From: Thermovorax subterraneus
GTDB taxonomy: Bacteria > Bacillota > Thermosediminibacteria > Thermosediminibacterales > Thermosediminibacteraceae
DNA: 37,755 nt
Assembly: GCA_021608145.1 (NCBI GenBank)
Contig: JAKIHM010000023.1
Span: forward strand, 1-37,755
Direction of reading: 5' to 3'
Position numbers and translations under genes: made by a program. Below are positions 25,129 to 34,600 of this stretch, piece after piece. The notes under the pieces are model-generated. The model was given only the letters and a program-made list of their open reading frames with translations. It searched no databases and was not told the DNA's origin. How positions within the stretch are numbered: the first letter of the stretch is position 1; every line of letters begins with the position of its first letter.

Positions 25129-27507
25129 GTGCTCAAGGAACTTTCATCCAAGGAACTTTGCGAGACGTGCGACCCGTCGGTATTCAATTTCCTTTCTACC
25201 GACGAACTCGAGCCCCTTTCCGGCATAATAGGCCAGGAAAGGGCCGTCCGGTCCATGGAATTTGGGCTTAGGATAGAAAAAAAGGGATACAACATATTCG
25301 TGGTGGGACCAAAAGGGACGGGGAAGACTACATATACAAGGAGCGCGGTCTCGAGAATCGCGAAGGAAAAACCGGTCCCTGACGACATATTGTACGTATA
25401 TAACTTCTTAAAGCCCGAAAAGCCCAGGGCGATATTCCTTCCCGCAGGCAAGGGTTCGGAATTCACAAAGGACATGGAAAAGCTCATAGAGGAAGTCAGG
25501 CGGGAAATTGCCCGGGCCTTTGACGACGAAAAGTTCGAAAACCAGCGGCAGGAGCTGGTAGAAAAATACCAGAAGATGTCAGTAGAACTCTTTGAAAAGC
25601 TCGAAAAACTCGCAAGGGAGGAAGGCCTTTCCATACAACGCACGCCCCAGGGCTTCATAACTATCCCGCTGAAAGACGGGAGACCCATGAACCAGGAAGA
25701 ATACGACGCACTGACGGAGGAAGAAAGAAAAACCCTGGAAGAAAAAAGCCGCGCCATACAAAGCAGGATTGACGAGACGCTCAGGAAGATGAGGTCTCTC
25801 GACAGAAAGCTCAGAGAGGAAATATCAGAACTAGAAAAAAAGACAGCCCTTGCGGCTATAGACCCGTACTTTGAAGAGATAACAGCCAAGTACGCAGAAT
25901 TTGAAAGCATAATAGATTATCTAAAAGCCGTCAAAGACGACATTATCAAAAACCTTCCGGCAATAAGGCAGGGCGATGCCCAAAAAGCCGAGCTCCAAGA
26001 GATAGCCGCCATCTCCGGCCATGCAGCCCCGAAAGAAGACTTTTTCGTGCGCTACAGGGTGAACCTCTTTGTAGACAACAGGGCAACTGAAGGTGCACCG
26101 GTGATATTTGAAACCAATCCTACATATTATAATCTGTTCGGCAAGATTGAGGGAAGGGCCTTTTTCGGAACGGTAGTGACCGACTTTACCCTGATAAAAA
26201 GCGGAGCAATCCACAGGGCAAGGGGCGGGTACCTGGTGCTTCAGGCCGAGGACCTCTTTAAAGACCCATTCGCATGGGATACCTTAAAGCGCACCCTCAA
26301 AAACGGCGAGGCCAGAGTGGAAAACATCGGGGAACAGTACCGCACGGTCCCGACGGTCACTCTAAAGCCAGAGCCCATACCCCTTGACGTAAAGGTCATA
26401 ATAATAGGCACTCCGTTCATTTACCACCTCTTGAACGAATTCGACGACGACTTCAGAAAGCTCTTCAAGATAAAAGTGGACTTCGACGTGGAAATGGACA
26501 GGAACGAGGAGAACATGAAAAATTACGCCTCGTTTATATGCAACATCTGCCGGGAGGAAAACCTGCTCCCCTTCGAGCCTTCGGCGGTGGCGAAGGTGAT
26601 AGACTATAGCTCCCGCCTTGCCGGCGACAGGAAAAAGCTTTCCACGCGCTTTAACGAAATCGCAGAAATAATATACGAGGCCGGCGCCTGGGCGGCGATG
26701 GAAGGGGCTGAAAAAGTCACTGCAAAACACGTGGAAAAGGCCATAGACGAAAAGGTCTATCGGTCGAACATGATAGAGGAAAAACTGCTCTCCATGATAG
26801 AACGGGGCGAGATAATAGTAGAAACGGAAGGCAGGAAGGTAGGCCAGGTCAACGGCCTTTCGGTCATAGACATAGGAGACCACGTATTCGGCCAGCCCTC
26901 GCGCATAACGGCGAGGACCTTCCTCGGAGACGCCGGAGTGATAAACATAGAGCGGGAGGCGAAGCTATCCGGGAAAATCCACGACAAGGCTGTGATGATC
27001 CTTTCCGGATATCTCGGGGAAAAGTATTCCAGAGAAACTCCCCTTTCGGTCACGGCCAGCATCACCTTCGAGCAAAACTACGGCGGTGTGGAAGGGGACA
27101 GCGCCACCTGCGCCGAACTTTTGGCCTTACTTTCCAGCATATCCGGAATACCTGTGCGCCAGGACCTTGCCGTAACGGGGTCCCTTGACCAGCACGGCAA
27201 CGTGCAGCCCGTCGGGGGAGTCACGGAAAAAGTTGAGGGCTTTTACCACGCCTGCCGCATAAAGGGCCTCACGGGGACCCAGGGAGTTGTAATACCTTCG
27301 AAAAACGTCGACAACCTCATGCTGAAAAGGGAAGTGGTGGAGAAAGTAAAGGAAGGGAAATTCCACATCTACACCGCCGAGACCATAGACGACGTCATCG
27401 AAGTGATGACGGGCCTATCTCCGGAAGAATTCCACGGGAAGGTCTTAGAATCCTTAAAGCTTATGGCCGAAAAGGCCAGGGAATTCTTCGACGGCGAGGG
27501 CAAGTGA
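25129..27507 (+). CDS. Lon-family ATP-dependent protease (AAA_32/LonC-like)
   Basis: Large soluble ATP-dependent serine protease of the LonB/LonC-like group, distinct from housekeeping LonA because it lacks the LonA N-domain. The N-terminus starts directly at the AAA+ part, with Walker A GPKGTGKT (60-67). A long charged coiled-coil insertion follows (about residues 110-260). The C-terminal Lon protease domain has the catalytic serine in EGDSATCAE (Ser658) and the lysine in GGVTEKVEG (Lys701), the normal 43-residue spacing of the Lon Ser-Lys dyad. There is no membrane segment. The start is GTG 25129 behind AAAGCGAGGG. It has 792 aa. Its substrates are unknown. Confidence 0.92.
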   Translation: MLKELSSKELCETCDPSVFNFLSTDELEPLSGIIGQERAVRSMEFGLRIEKKGYNIFVVGPKGTGKTTYTRSAVSRIAKEKPVPDDILYVYNFLKPEKPRAIFLPAGKGSEFTKDMEKLIEEVRREIARAFDDEKFENQRQELVEKYQKMSVELFEKLEKLAREEGLSIQRTPQGFITIPLKDGRPMNQEEYDALTEEERKTLEEKSRAIQSRIDETLRKMRSLDRKLREEISELEKKTALAAIDPYFEEITAKYAEFESIIDYLKAVKDDIIKNLPAIRQGDAQKAELQEIAAISGHAAPKEDFFVRYRVNLFVDNRATEGAPVIFETNPTYYNLFGKIEGRAFFGTVVTDFTLIKSGAIHRARGGYLVLQAEDLFKDPFAWDTLKRTLKNGEARVENIGEQYRTVPTVTLKPEPIPLDVKVIIIGTPFIYHLLNEFDDDFRKLFKIKVDFDVEMDRNEENMKNYASFICNICREENLLPFEPSAVAKVIDYSSRLAGDRKKLSTRFNEIAEIIYEAGAWAAMEGAEKVTAKHVEKAIDEKVYRSNMIEEKLLSMIERGEIIVETEGRKVGQVNGLSVIDIGDHVFGQPSRITARTFLGDAGVINIEREAKLSGKIHDKAVMILSGYLGEKYSRETPLSVTASITFEQNYGGVEGDSATCAELLALLSSISGIPVRQDLAVTGSLDQHGNVQPVGGVTEKVEGFYHACRIKGLTGTQGVVIPSKNVDNLMLKREVVEKVKEGKFHIYTAETIDDVIEVMTGLSPEEFHGKVLESLKLMAEKAREFFDGEGK

Positions 27508-27641
27508 TTTTTTGGCAAAAATTTTTATCAGAGGAAGGAATTTAACGGGATTTATCGAATATATATAACTACCGGAAAAGCTTGTATGCTACAGAAGTAT
27601 TACCCGATTTTTACATTTATATTACAATTTTGCCAATTATA

Positions 27642-27670
27642 TTGACGCTCCAAAAGGCTGATGCTATAAT
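27642..27670 (+). promoter_or_regulatory. Strong sigma-A promoter of the S-layer gene
   Basis: TTGACG (27642-27647), an exact 17-base spacer and TATAAT (27665-27670). The predicted start near 27677 leaves a leader of about 265 bases. Bases 27508-27641 before it are AT-rich and hold no recognised feature or terminator for the upstream protease gene. Confidence 0.8.
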
Positions 27671-27676
27671 AACCAT

Positions 27677-27941
27677 AGAATTTGAACTTTGAAAACCGAA
27701 TAATGAGCCTTGAGCTCATACTCAAATCCGATGACGGAAAGAAAGAAGGCTCATTATTTCAGGATAAATTTTCTAACTTTGACCTTGCGAATTGCACGCA
27801 ATATCTTTCCAATGATATTGCGTGTGGCTGTCATAATGAAAAAAGGAATAAACCTTTTCAGATACCGAGAGGGGGGATATCAAGAGAATAAAAGCTTTTT
27901 AAATAAAAAATAAAAGATAAAAAAATAAGGAGGATTTGGGT
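27677..27941 (+). other. Long structured 5' leader of the S-layer mRNA
   Basis: Two perfect inverted repeats lie in the leader. AATAATGAGCCTT (27699-27711) pairs with AAGGCTCATTATT (27746-27758), 13 bp with a 34-base loop. CACGCAATATC (27795-27805) pairs with GATATTGCGTG (27814-27824), 11 bp with an 8-base loop. Neither is followed by a T run, so they are not terminators. Long stable leaders are known to prolong the life of S-layer mRNAs in other bacteria, and I infer the same here. An AAGGAGGA ribosome site ends the leader. Short open frames inside it have no good start signals. Confidence 0.65.
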
Positions 27942-30689
27942 ATGAAGCGATTCAAAAAGTCACTCGTGACCCTGCTCGTGCTGGTCTTCGTACTCAGCAT
28001 CATGAGCACTGGGTTCGCGGCAGTAACCGAGTCGTCGACCTCAGTAGTAAGAGCCAAAGCGCTCGGCATACTGAAGGGCGACGAGAAGGGCAATCTAAAC
28101 CTTGATAAACCTATCACACGTGCTGAAGCGGTAACACTCATCGTAAGACTTTTGGGTCTTGAGAAATCCGCTGAACTCATGAAGGGACAGACCCAGTTCA
28201 AAGATGTAGGAGCTAATCATTGGGCATCCGGCTACATAAACGTAGGAGTAGGTCAGGGCGTTCTCAACGGCTATCCCGATGGAACGTTCAAGCCTGAAAA
28301 CAATGTAACTTACGCAGAAATGGCCAAGATGCTCCTCTACGCCATGAACTACGGCGTGACTGTGCAGGGTGCTCCTTGGCCCAGCGGAGTAATGGCTAAA
28401 GCCGATGACCTCGGCATTTTCGACGGAGTAAATGCCGTTCCCAACGTACCTGCCGTTCGCGGCGATGTCGTGCAGATGATCGACAACTCGCTCACGATAA
28501 AGCACCTGAAGCAGACTGGTTACGGCGACCTCAAACAGTATGAAGAAAGCGACACTACCTTCCTTTCCAAGATGGATGTGGAGGAAATCGACGGTAGAGT
28601 TACAGCAGTTGACGTTAAGGATAAAGAAGTAACCATTGACCCCGATGATGAAAACCTGAAGACCAAGACATACACCTTGCTTGACGAAGAAATCGACATC
28701 GAAAGCCTCTTAGGCGTAGAGGTTACGGTATGGGTAAACGACGATGATGAGATCTTTTTCATCGATCCCAACATGGACGATGTGAAGGTCGACATCGTTG
28801 ACGCCGATGTTGTAGCTGATGCAGATGAAATCGACCTCAAACTTGCTGATGATTCATTTGACATTGCTAAAGATGTAAAGGTATACATCAACGGTGCAAA
28901 GGCCGATCTCGATGACCTCAAAGCAGGCATGTATGGTTACTTTGTATTTGATGATGATGAAATCGTCTACATCAACGTAAAAGAATGGAACAAAGTTGAT
29001 GCTGGAGTGGTAACGGAAGTTAATGCAAAGGACAAAATAATAACTTACTTTGATGAGACTGGCAGCGAAGAGGAAATTGACTTAGACGATCCAGACGACG
29101 GTTATGTAATAACCCTTGACGGTAAGAAGATCGATCTTGATGACATTGAGAAGAACGATGTGATTTACGTTGCTGACTACGATGATGTCTATCATATACT
29201 CGTGGTAAGGAAGACCGTAGAAGGCAAAGTTGAAAGGGTAAAAGACGAAGAAGTTAAGATTAGCGGAAAAGTTTATGACGTATCCGACAAAGCTACTTAT
29301 TCGCTCAATGAAGACGAGGATATAGCTGTTTTCTCTGCTGATGCCGTAACAGACATGACTGGCGAAAATGCTCTCGCTATCCTCGATCTTGCTGGTGAAT
29401 TAAGACACATAACCAGCGATGTTGAAGCGACATCCAAAGACATTTATGGCGTACTTACCAAAGTCGATACTTACAATGAAGTTGTCAAGATTTTCGCTAA
29501 CGGAGAATCTAAATCTTACGAGATCGATGGAGATATATACGAGGGCGATGATACTACGGCGACAACGTTAGGGTGGGATGGATTGAAAGGCTATACTGAT
29601 GGCACCAATGGTAATTATGCCATAGTAAAATTCGCTCTCAACAAAGATGGTGCTATTGAAGACCTCTTCGTATTAGCCGGGTACAAAGATGGGGCAGCTA
29701 CTTTTGAAAAAGACAACTCTGCCTACACAACTCTTGCTACTGTAACTGATTTCGATGAGGATCACGATGTGATCAAGGCAGGTTCATCGTATTTTGTAAC
29801 TTCTACCACAACTATAATAGATGAAATTTCCGATATGGACGTTGTGAAATGGGACGACATTAAAGAAAAATCTATCCCCTCACCGTCGACAGTTAAAGCA
29901 ATAATAGTGGAAAACGACAAGAGCGAAGCACAATTGGTTGTATTCGTGCAAGATTTCAACAAAATAGCTGAAGATGAAGAACTTGGTGTCGTCCTCGACA
30001 AATTCGTAGAAGATGGTGATTGGAAAGCTACAGTCAAGGTATATGACGGTGAAGAAAAAGACTATGTCCTCAACTCAAAGAACGATGTTGAAATTGGTCA
30101 AGTAATCAGGTTTAAAGTCGGTACCGACAATGAATTGACAAATATTACGAAAGTAGTCTACGAATCATCCAGCAATGTTGTTACCGGATTCGATGTGCAG
30201 GGTCTTGTAACCAAGAAAGATGGCAACTATTTGACAGTGGCTGGTGGTGTGTACAGAGTTGATTCACTCACCCTTATATATGATGTATCCGGTGATGATG
30301 TGCTTGGCGATATAGATGAAGCTACTCTCTCCGACATAAAGGCCAATAAGACAAACGTAGGGTTAGTGGTAGACGGCAAAGTAATTAAAGTACTCTACAT
30401 CTTAGGAGAAACTTCAACATCTGCAGTAACTAATTGGACCATGACTGTCACCGATCTAACTGGAGATGGGTTTAAAGTTGAATTGACTAAGCCATCTGAT
30501 AAAGCATTCTCTGATTATGCGGTAGCGGTTTATGAGGGCTCAACTCTTAAAGCAATAAAAACAGCAGATGCCACTGTTACTTTCGGCTCCACTGACGGTG
30601 TCACGAAGGGTAAAATATACACAGTCAGACTTGTGAAAAGAGCAGATCTATCAGTCATACTAGAGAAGAATGTAGCAGATATAGATTAA
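27942..30689 (+). CDS. S-layer protein with N-terminal SLH repeats
   Basis: Secreted surface protein of 915 aa. The signal peptide (residues 1 to about 27) has a lysine-rich start, a long hydrophobic core and a likely cut after TGFA. Three SLH-type repeats follow (about residues 30-195), for example FKDVGANHWASGYINVGVG and LNGYPDGTFKPENNVTYAE, which bind secondary cell-wall polymer. The rest is a very acidic Asp/Glu/Val/Lys-rich region of repeated short strands (for instance DVKDKEVTIDPDDENLKTK) with Ig-like character and no enzyme motif. It has its own strong promoter, long leader and terminator, and codon use is more uniform than in the neighbours, all as expected for the main S-layer subunit. 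Confidence 0.88.
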   Translation: MKRFKKSLVTLLVLVFVLSIMSTGFAAVTESSTSVVRAKALGILKGDEKGNLNLDKPITRAEAVTLIVRLLGLEKSAELMKGQTQFKDVGANHWASGYINVGVGQGVLNGYPDGTFKPENNVTYAEMAKMLLYAMNYGVTVQGAPWPSGVMAKADDLGIFDGVNAVPNVPAVRGDVVQMIDNSLTIKHLKQTGYGDLKQYEESDTTFLSKMDVEEIDGRVTAVDVKDKEVTIDPDDENLKTKTYTLLDEEIDIESLLGVEVTVWVNDDDEIFFIDPNMDDVKVDIVDADVVADADEIDLKLADDSFDIAKDVKVYINGAKADLDDLKAGMYGYFVFDDDEIVYINVKEWNKVDAGVVTEVNAKDKIITYFDETGSEEEIDLDDPDDGYVITLDGKKIDLDDIEKNDVIYVADYDDVYHILVVRKTVEGKVERVKDEEVKISGKVYDVSDKATYSLNEDEDIAVFSADAVTDMTGENALAILDLAGELRHITSDVEATSKDIYGVLTKVDTYNEVVKIFANGESKSYEIDGDIYEGDDTTATTLGWDGLKGYTDGTNGNYAIVKFALNKDGAIEDLFVLAGYKDGAATFEKDNSAYTTLATVTDFDEDHDVIKAGSSYFVTSTTTIIDEISDMDVVKWDDIKEKSIPSPSTVKAIIVENDKSEAQLVVFVQDFNKIAEDEELGVVLDKFVEDGDWKATVKVYDGEEKDYVLNSKNDVEIGQVIRFKVGTDNELTNITKVVYESSSNVVTGFDVQGLVTKKDGNYLTVAGGVYRVDSLTLIYDVSGDDVLGDIDEATLSDIKANKTNVGLVVDGKVIKVLYILGETSTSAVTNWTMTVTDLTGDGFKVELTKPSDKAFSDYAVAVYEGSTLKAIKTADATVTFGSTDGVTKGKIYTVRLVKRADLSVILEKNVADID

Positions 30690-30695
30690 TAAGGT

Positions 30696-30731
30696 AAAAC
30701 CGGCAGGAGTGGATTTCCTGCCGGTTTTTTA
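30696..30731 (+). terminator. Rho-independent terminator of the S-layer gene
   Basis: AAAACCGGCAGGA (30696-30708) pairs with TCCTGCCGGTTTT (30715-30727), a 13-bp stem followed by a T run. The group II intron-like sequence starts within a few bases of its end. Confidence 0.95.
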
Positions 30732-30733
30732 TT

Positions 30734-31140
30734 TGCACTCGCCATAGAGAAAGCTCTGGTGAAAGTCCACTGCAGGCGAGGCAGCAAAGTCTTTCGCCAA
30801 AGGCAAGGGTGTCCACCGTGAGGTCGGGGACCCACCGTAGGTGGGTGCCGAAGGAATCCGGAGGCAAAGCCACGGCCCGATGAACAAGAACCTCATACGA
30901 GTCTAGACCGCTCGGATGAGCTGGCACAACACAGCAAAATCCTAGGCTGCCAAGGGGCGATAGAGTATATGGGGCGGGCGCGGGGAATCTTTTGCTCTTA
31001 TCTGAGTCAGCACCTCACGAAAATAAGTATTACCGGAGCCCCAGTCAAAGCTGGTAACCCGTGCCTAAAGATATAGGTATAAAGCATGGGAAGCTGCTAG
31101 CATAGAGAGAGTAACCGAATGCTAATTGAAAGAAGTTAAA
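30734..31140 (+). mobile_element. Truncated group II intron RNA (domain I region) lacking its reverse transcriptase
   Basis: The stretch from about 30750 matches from memory the domain I consensus of Firmicutes ltrA-type group II introns: GCTCTGGTGAAAGTCCACTG, then GGCAAGGGTGTCC, GAAGGAATCCGGAGGCAAAG, ATGAACAAGAACCTCATACG and GGATGAGCTGGCACAACA. GAGTCAGCA (about 31003) matches the part just before the maturase gene in full introns. No reverse transcriptase or domain V hairpin (RAGC...ACGGTTC type) follows, and the expected GTGYG 5' end is not seen. The rest to about 31140 contains hairpins (CCCGTGC/GCATGGG and TAGCAT/ATGCTA) that I cannot place. It is a remnant truncated at both ends, directly downstream of a terminator stem, the kind of site that group IIC introns favour. 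Confidence 0.65.
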
Positions 31141-31185
31141 ATATTCTTAGAGAAAAGTGAAATTGCCAGATTTTCATTAAAATAT

Positions 31186-31226
31186 AACCCCGCCGGTTTT
31201 AAAATCTATCCCCGCGGGGTTTTTTA
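31186..31226 (+). terminator. Second rho-independent terminator after the intron remnant
   Basis: AACCCCGC (31186-31193) pairs with GCGGGGTT (31214-31221) around a 20-base loop, followed by a T run. It would stop any transcript that passes the first terminator. Confidence 0.75.
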
Positions 31227-31375
31227 ATTTGAAAAACTTGGAACAAAAAAAACAATGCCTCCATTCCTTATCAACACCCATACTCGCAATTACAATAAAC
31301 GTACTCTCGAGAAAGAGAGAGCATTATACAAAGTCCACAATTTCTTCGGAAGAAAAGGATATGGAAATTCTTTTC

Positions 31376-31512
31376 GGCTAAGGAGTAAAACCATATTACC
31401 TAAACGACGATGTACTTTCCAGAACCTTAGATGACCTATACGATGCAAACCCAAAGATAGTCTTTCCACTCTTGCGCTTAAAGCCGTTATACACGAAAAC
31501 ATTAAAAAATAA
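31376..31512 (+). pseudogene. Trace of an IS1634-type (DUF4277) transposase
   Basis: A frame with a stop codon, then PYYLNDDVLSRTLDDLYDAN and KIVF, followed after a one-base frameshift by TLALKAVIHEN, resembles the N-terminal DUF4277 block of IS1634-family transposases (YYLNDDxLGRxLDxLYE, then VFxxIALKAV). Nothing of the catalytic DDE domain remains. Bases 31227-31375 and 31513-31613 hold no recognised feature other than the leader of the next gene. Confidence 0.45.
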
Positions 31513-31613
31513 TCAGTCAAGTCTTTAGACCTATTTCAAATAATTTTCCATTGTGATATATTGGAAATCAGTATATTTGAAATGTACAGCAGTAGAAAGG
31601 ATGGTTTGGCAGC

Positions 31614-34600
31614 ATGGTCAGACGTTCTCTTATTCCTCTCATACTTTTTCTATGCATAATTTTTAATTCGAGTGTTTCCTTTGCAATGCTGGCGGTCCCC
31701 GGTGGAGAAAACTACCGGGTAAGTCTGAGGCACTATGTGCCGCCTAAACCAGGGGTTTACGATTTAAAACCGAGGGGACAGGGGTTCTTTTCAAGTATGT
31801 CTAACCAGCGTCCGGTTATACCGATAGAAAAATCGGCTCCTGCACCGGAGGGTCCCGTCACAGGCACACATAAAGTGCTGGTGTTGCGTGTCAATTTTCT
31901 CGGTGAGGATTTTGAGCAGACACACGGTGATGCCTACTGGGAAGACTTGATATTCGGAAGTGAAGAAAACATCAAAAGCCTTTATAATTATCTTAGGGAA
32001 AACTCTTACGGTCAGTTTTTAATCACCGGCGATGTATACGATACACTAATAACTGCGGACAATCCTATAACCCATTACGGGCAAAATTCGGGGAACCTCA
32101 TTGATGTAAATGTAAAAGAGCTTATAGGAGAAGTCATCTCCAAGGCAGATCAAAACGTTGATTTCTCACAGTATGCAAATGAAGAAAAAGTTGTTGACCA
32201 CCTCATTATAATCCACGCCGGTCCCGGAGAGGAAGCCGGTGGCGGTCCTTACGGAGCCAATTCTATATGGTCCCATTACGGGAGGTTCGGAAGTCCGGTA
32301 ACCGTGGATGGTGTTAAGATCGAAGATTACATAATTGTTCCCGACGACGGCCTTCTGGGTGTGCTCGCTCATGAGTTCGGCCATGACCTGGGTCTTCCCG
32401 ATCTTTACAGCACCGCAGACGGCCTGTCAGTAGTAGGAATATGGGACGTCATGGATTACGGTGCCTGGGCGGGAGATCCTCCCGGAAGCTCCCCCACCCA
32501 CCTTTCCGCTTGGTCCAAGGCACTGCTTGGCTGGGTTGACGTAACAAACGTAGCAGTGGATCAAAAGCTGGTCATAAGGCCTTCCGAGAATAATTCATCG
32601 AGTAGCGTATACAGACTCTGGACAGATGGGGATGTGAACTCTCAGGAGTACTTCCTCATAGAATACAGGAAAAAAACCGGCTTTGATTCGGCATTGCCGG
32701 GAGAAGGATTGTTGCTCTGGCACATCGACGACAGCATAGGCAGCTTAGAAGAAAACAATGTAAATGCGGACTGGGAAAATCCGAGGGTTTCCCTGAGACA
32801 GGCCGATGGTAGGAGTGATTTAGAGGCAGGTTATAATACCGGCGATGCCGGGGACCCATTCCCGGGAGAGACGGATAATAGACAATTCACTGCATTTACA
32901 AGTCCGGGCAGTTTTTCCCGTGATGGTAATTTTACATTTGTGGAATTAACCAATATCAGTGATCCCAGCGATACTATGACTGCTGACGTACACGTTAAAG
33001 CAATGGTTCCGGCCGGGGCGCCGGGCGAATTGGGAATTGATCGTGAAGGTTCAAACATCGCTTTCTTCTGGCAACCCGTTCTGAAAGCTGAAGCTTTTGA
33101 CCTGCAGATTGCTGGAGATATATATTTTAAAAACATTATTGTGGATGCTAAAGATATATACGGCACTTATTACATAACCGATAGCATTACAGAAAATGGG
33201 GTTTATTACTGGAAAGTTAAAGCAAAGAATTCTCTCGGTGTGGGCCCATGGTCAAAGATAAGCAGTTTTACAAACTCTGCCGATGCTGCTTTTAAAAACC
33301 TTAACCTGTACCCGAATCCTTTTTCTCCCAAAGTGTCTGATAAAGTAGTTATAACATACACAATGACGGAGAATGCTACGGTAGGCGTATTCGTATATAA
33401 AGGCGATGAAAGACTGGAAACTGTGCAAAACTGGGTATACAGCGAGGCAAATACGCTATACCAAATTGACTGGGAATCGCTTACTACTTATGATGATGGC
33501 AAATACACGGTATTACTTTGTGCGTATAATGAGCAGGGGAGATGGGAATTGGGCCTTGACTTGATTGTTGACAGTGTGGCGGAGCTTAAAGAGCTGAATG
33601 TGCCCAGTTCCATTTCTTCGGAGACACTAACAGTCAAGGGGAAATCCGAACCGGGAGCGATTGTTAAAATTTTTGTATCCGGTGCCGAAAGCATTGAAAT
33701 AACGACTCCGACTAAAGATGACGGTACCTTTGAAGCCCACCTAGCCCTCAGCAAAACAGGAGACTATTACGTCAGATTTAACGCAATAGACTGGGCGGGA
33801 AATGAAAGTTATGCCGGACCATTTAAAGTAACCCGAATATCTTCCTCCGGGGACACTGGCGGTTCGGGTGGATCGGGAGGTACAGGAGACACGGGCGGTT
33901 CCGGTGGCGGAGGCGGAGGAGGCAGTGCGACACCGGTCACAGAGGTACCCGGACTCCGCGTGGAACAGGAAGTCGCTCCCGATAAGGGCGGCAAGATTGA
34001 AGCTTATGACGGGAACCTGGTTGTGGACGTGCCCGCCGGTGCCGTCGAGGAAAAGGTGAAAATATGGGTGCAGATCGTAAAGGCTGCTGACAAACCCATC
34101 TCCGAAGGCCAGGTGCCGTTCTCGAGTGTATTCAATTTCGGGCCAGAAGGCATTAAATTCAAAAAACCCGTGACCATCATTATGAAATACTCTGAAAAGG
34201 ACCTGAACGGCTTCCCGCTCGAAAAGCTGTCCATATTCACCTGGGACGAGAACCTGCGTAAATGGGTAAGCCTTGGCGGCAGGGTTGATAAGGAAAAGCA
34301 GGAAGTATCTACTACTGTAAATCACTTTTCTCTCTACAGGTTGATGGGATATAGCCCCACCTTCGACGATATCCAGAACAGCTGGGCAAGGTATGAGATC
34401 GAGATGCTGGCTTCCAGGGAGATCGTCGACGGTGTGAGCCCGAACGCTTTCGCCCCCGGGAGGAACGTCACCAGGGCGGAGTTTATAAAGCTCCTTGTAA
34501 AAGGGCTTGGACTGGAGACGGACGTTTCCGGCGATTCTAGCTTCAAAGACGTAAAAGCCACCGACTGGTTCTACGCCAGCGTAGAGACTGCCTACAGGTA

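Noticed and set aside
30734..31140. RNase P RNA, suggested by GAAAGTCC near 30762
   Set aside because: The remaining conserved RNase P segments are absent, and long phrases instead match group II intron domain I.
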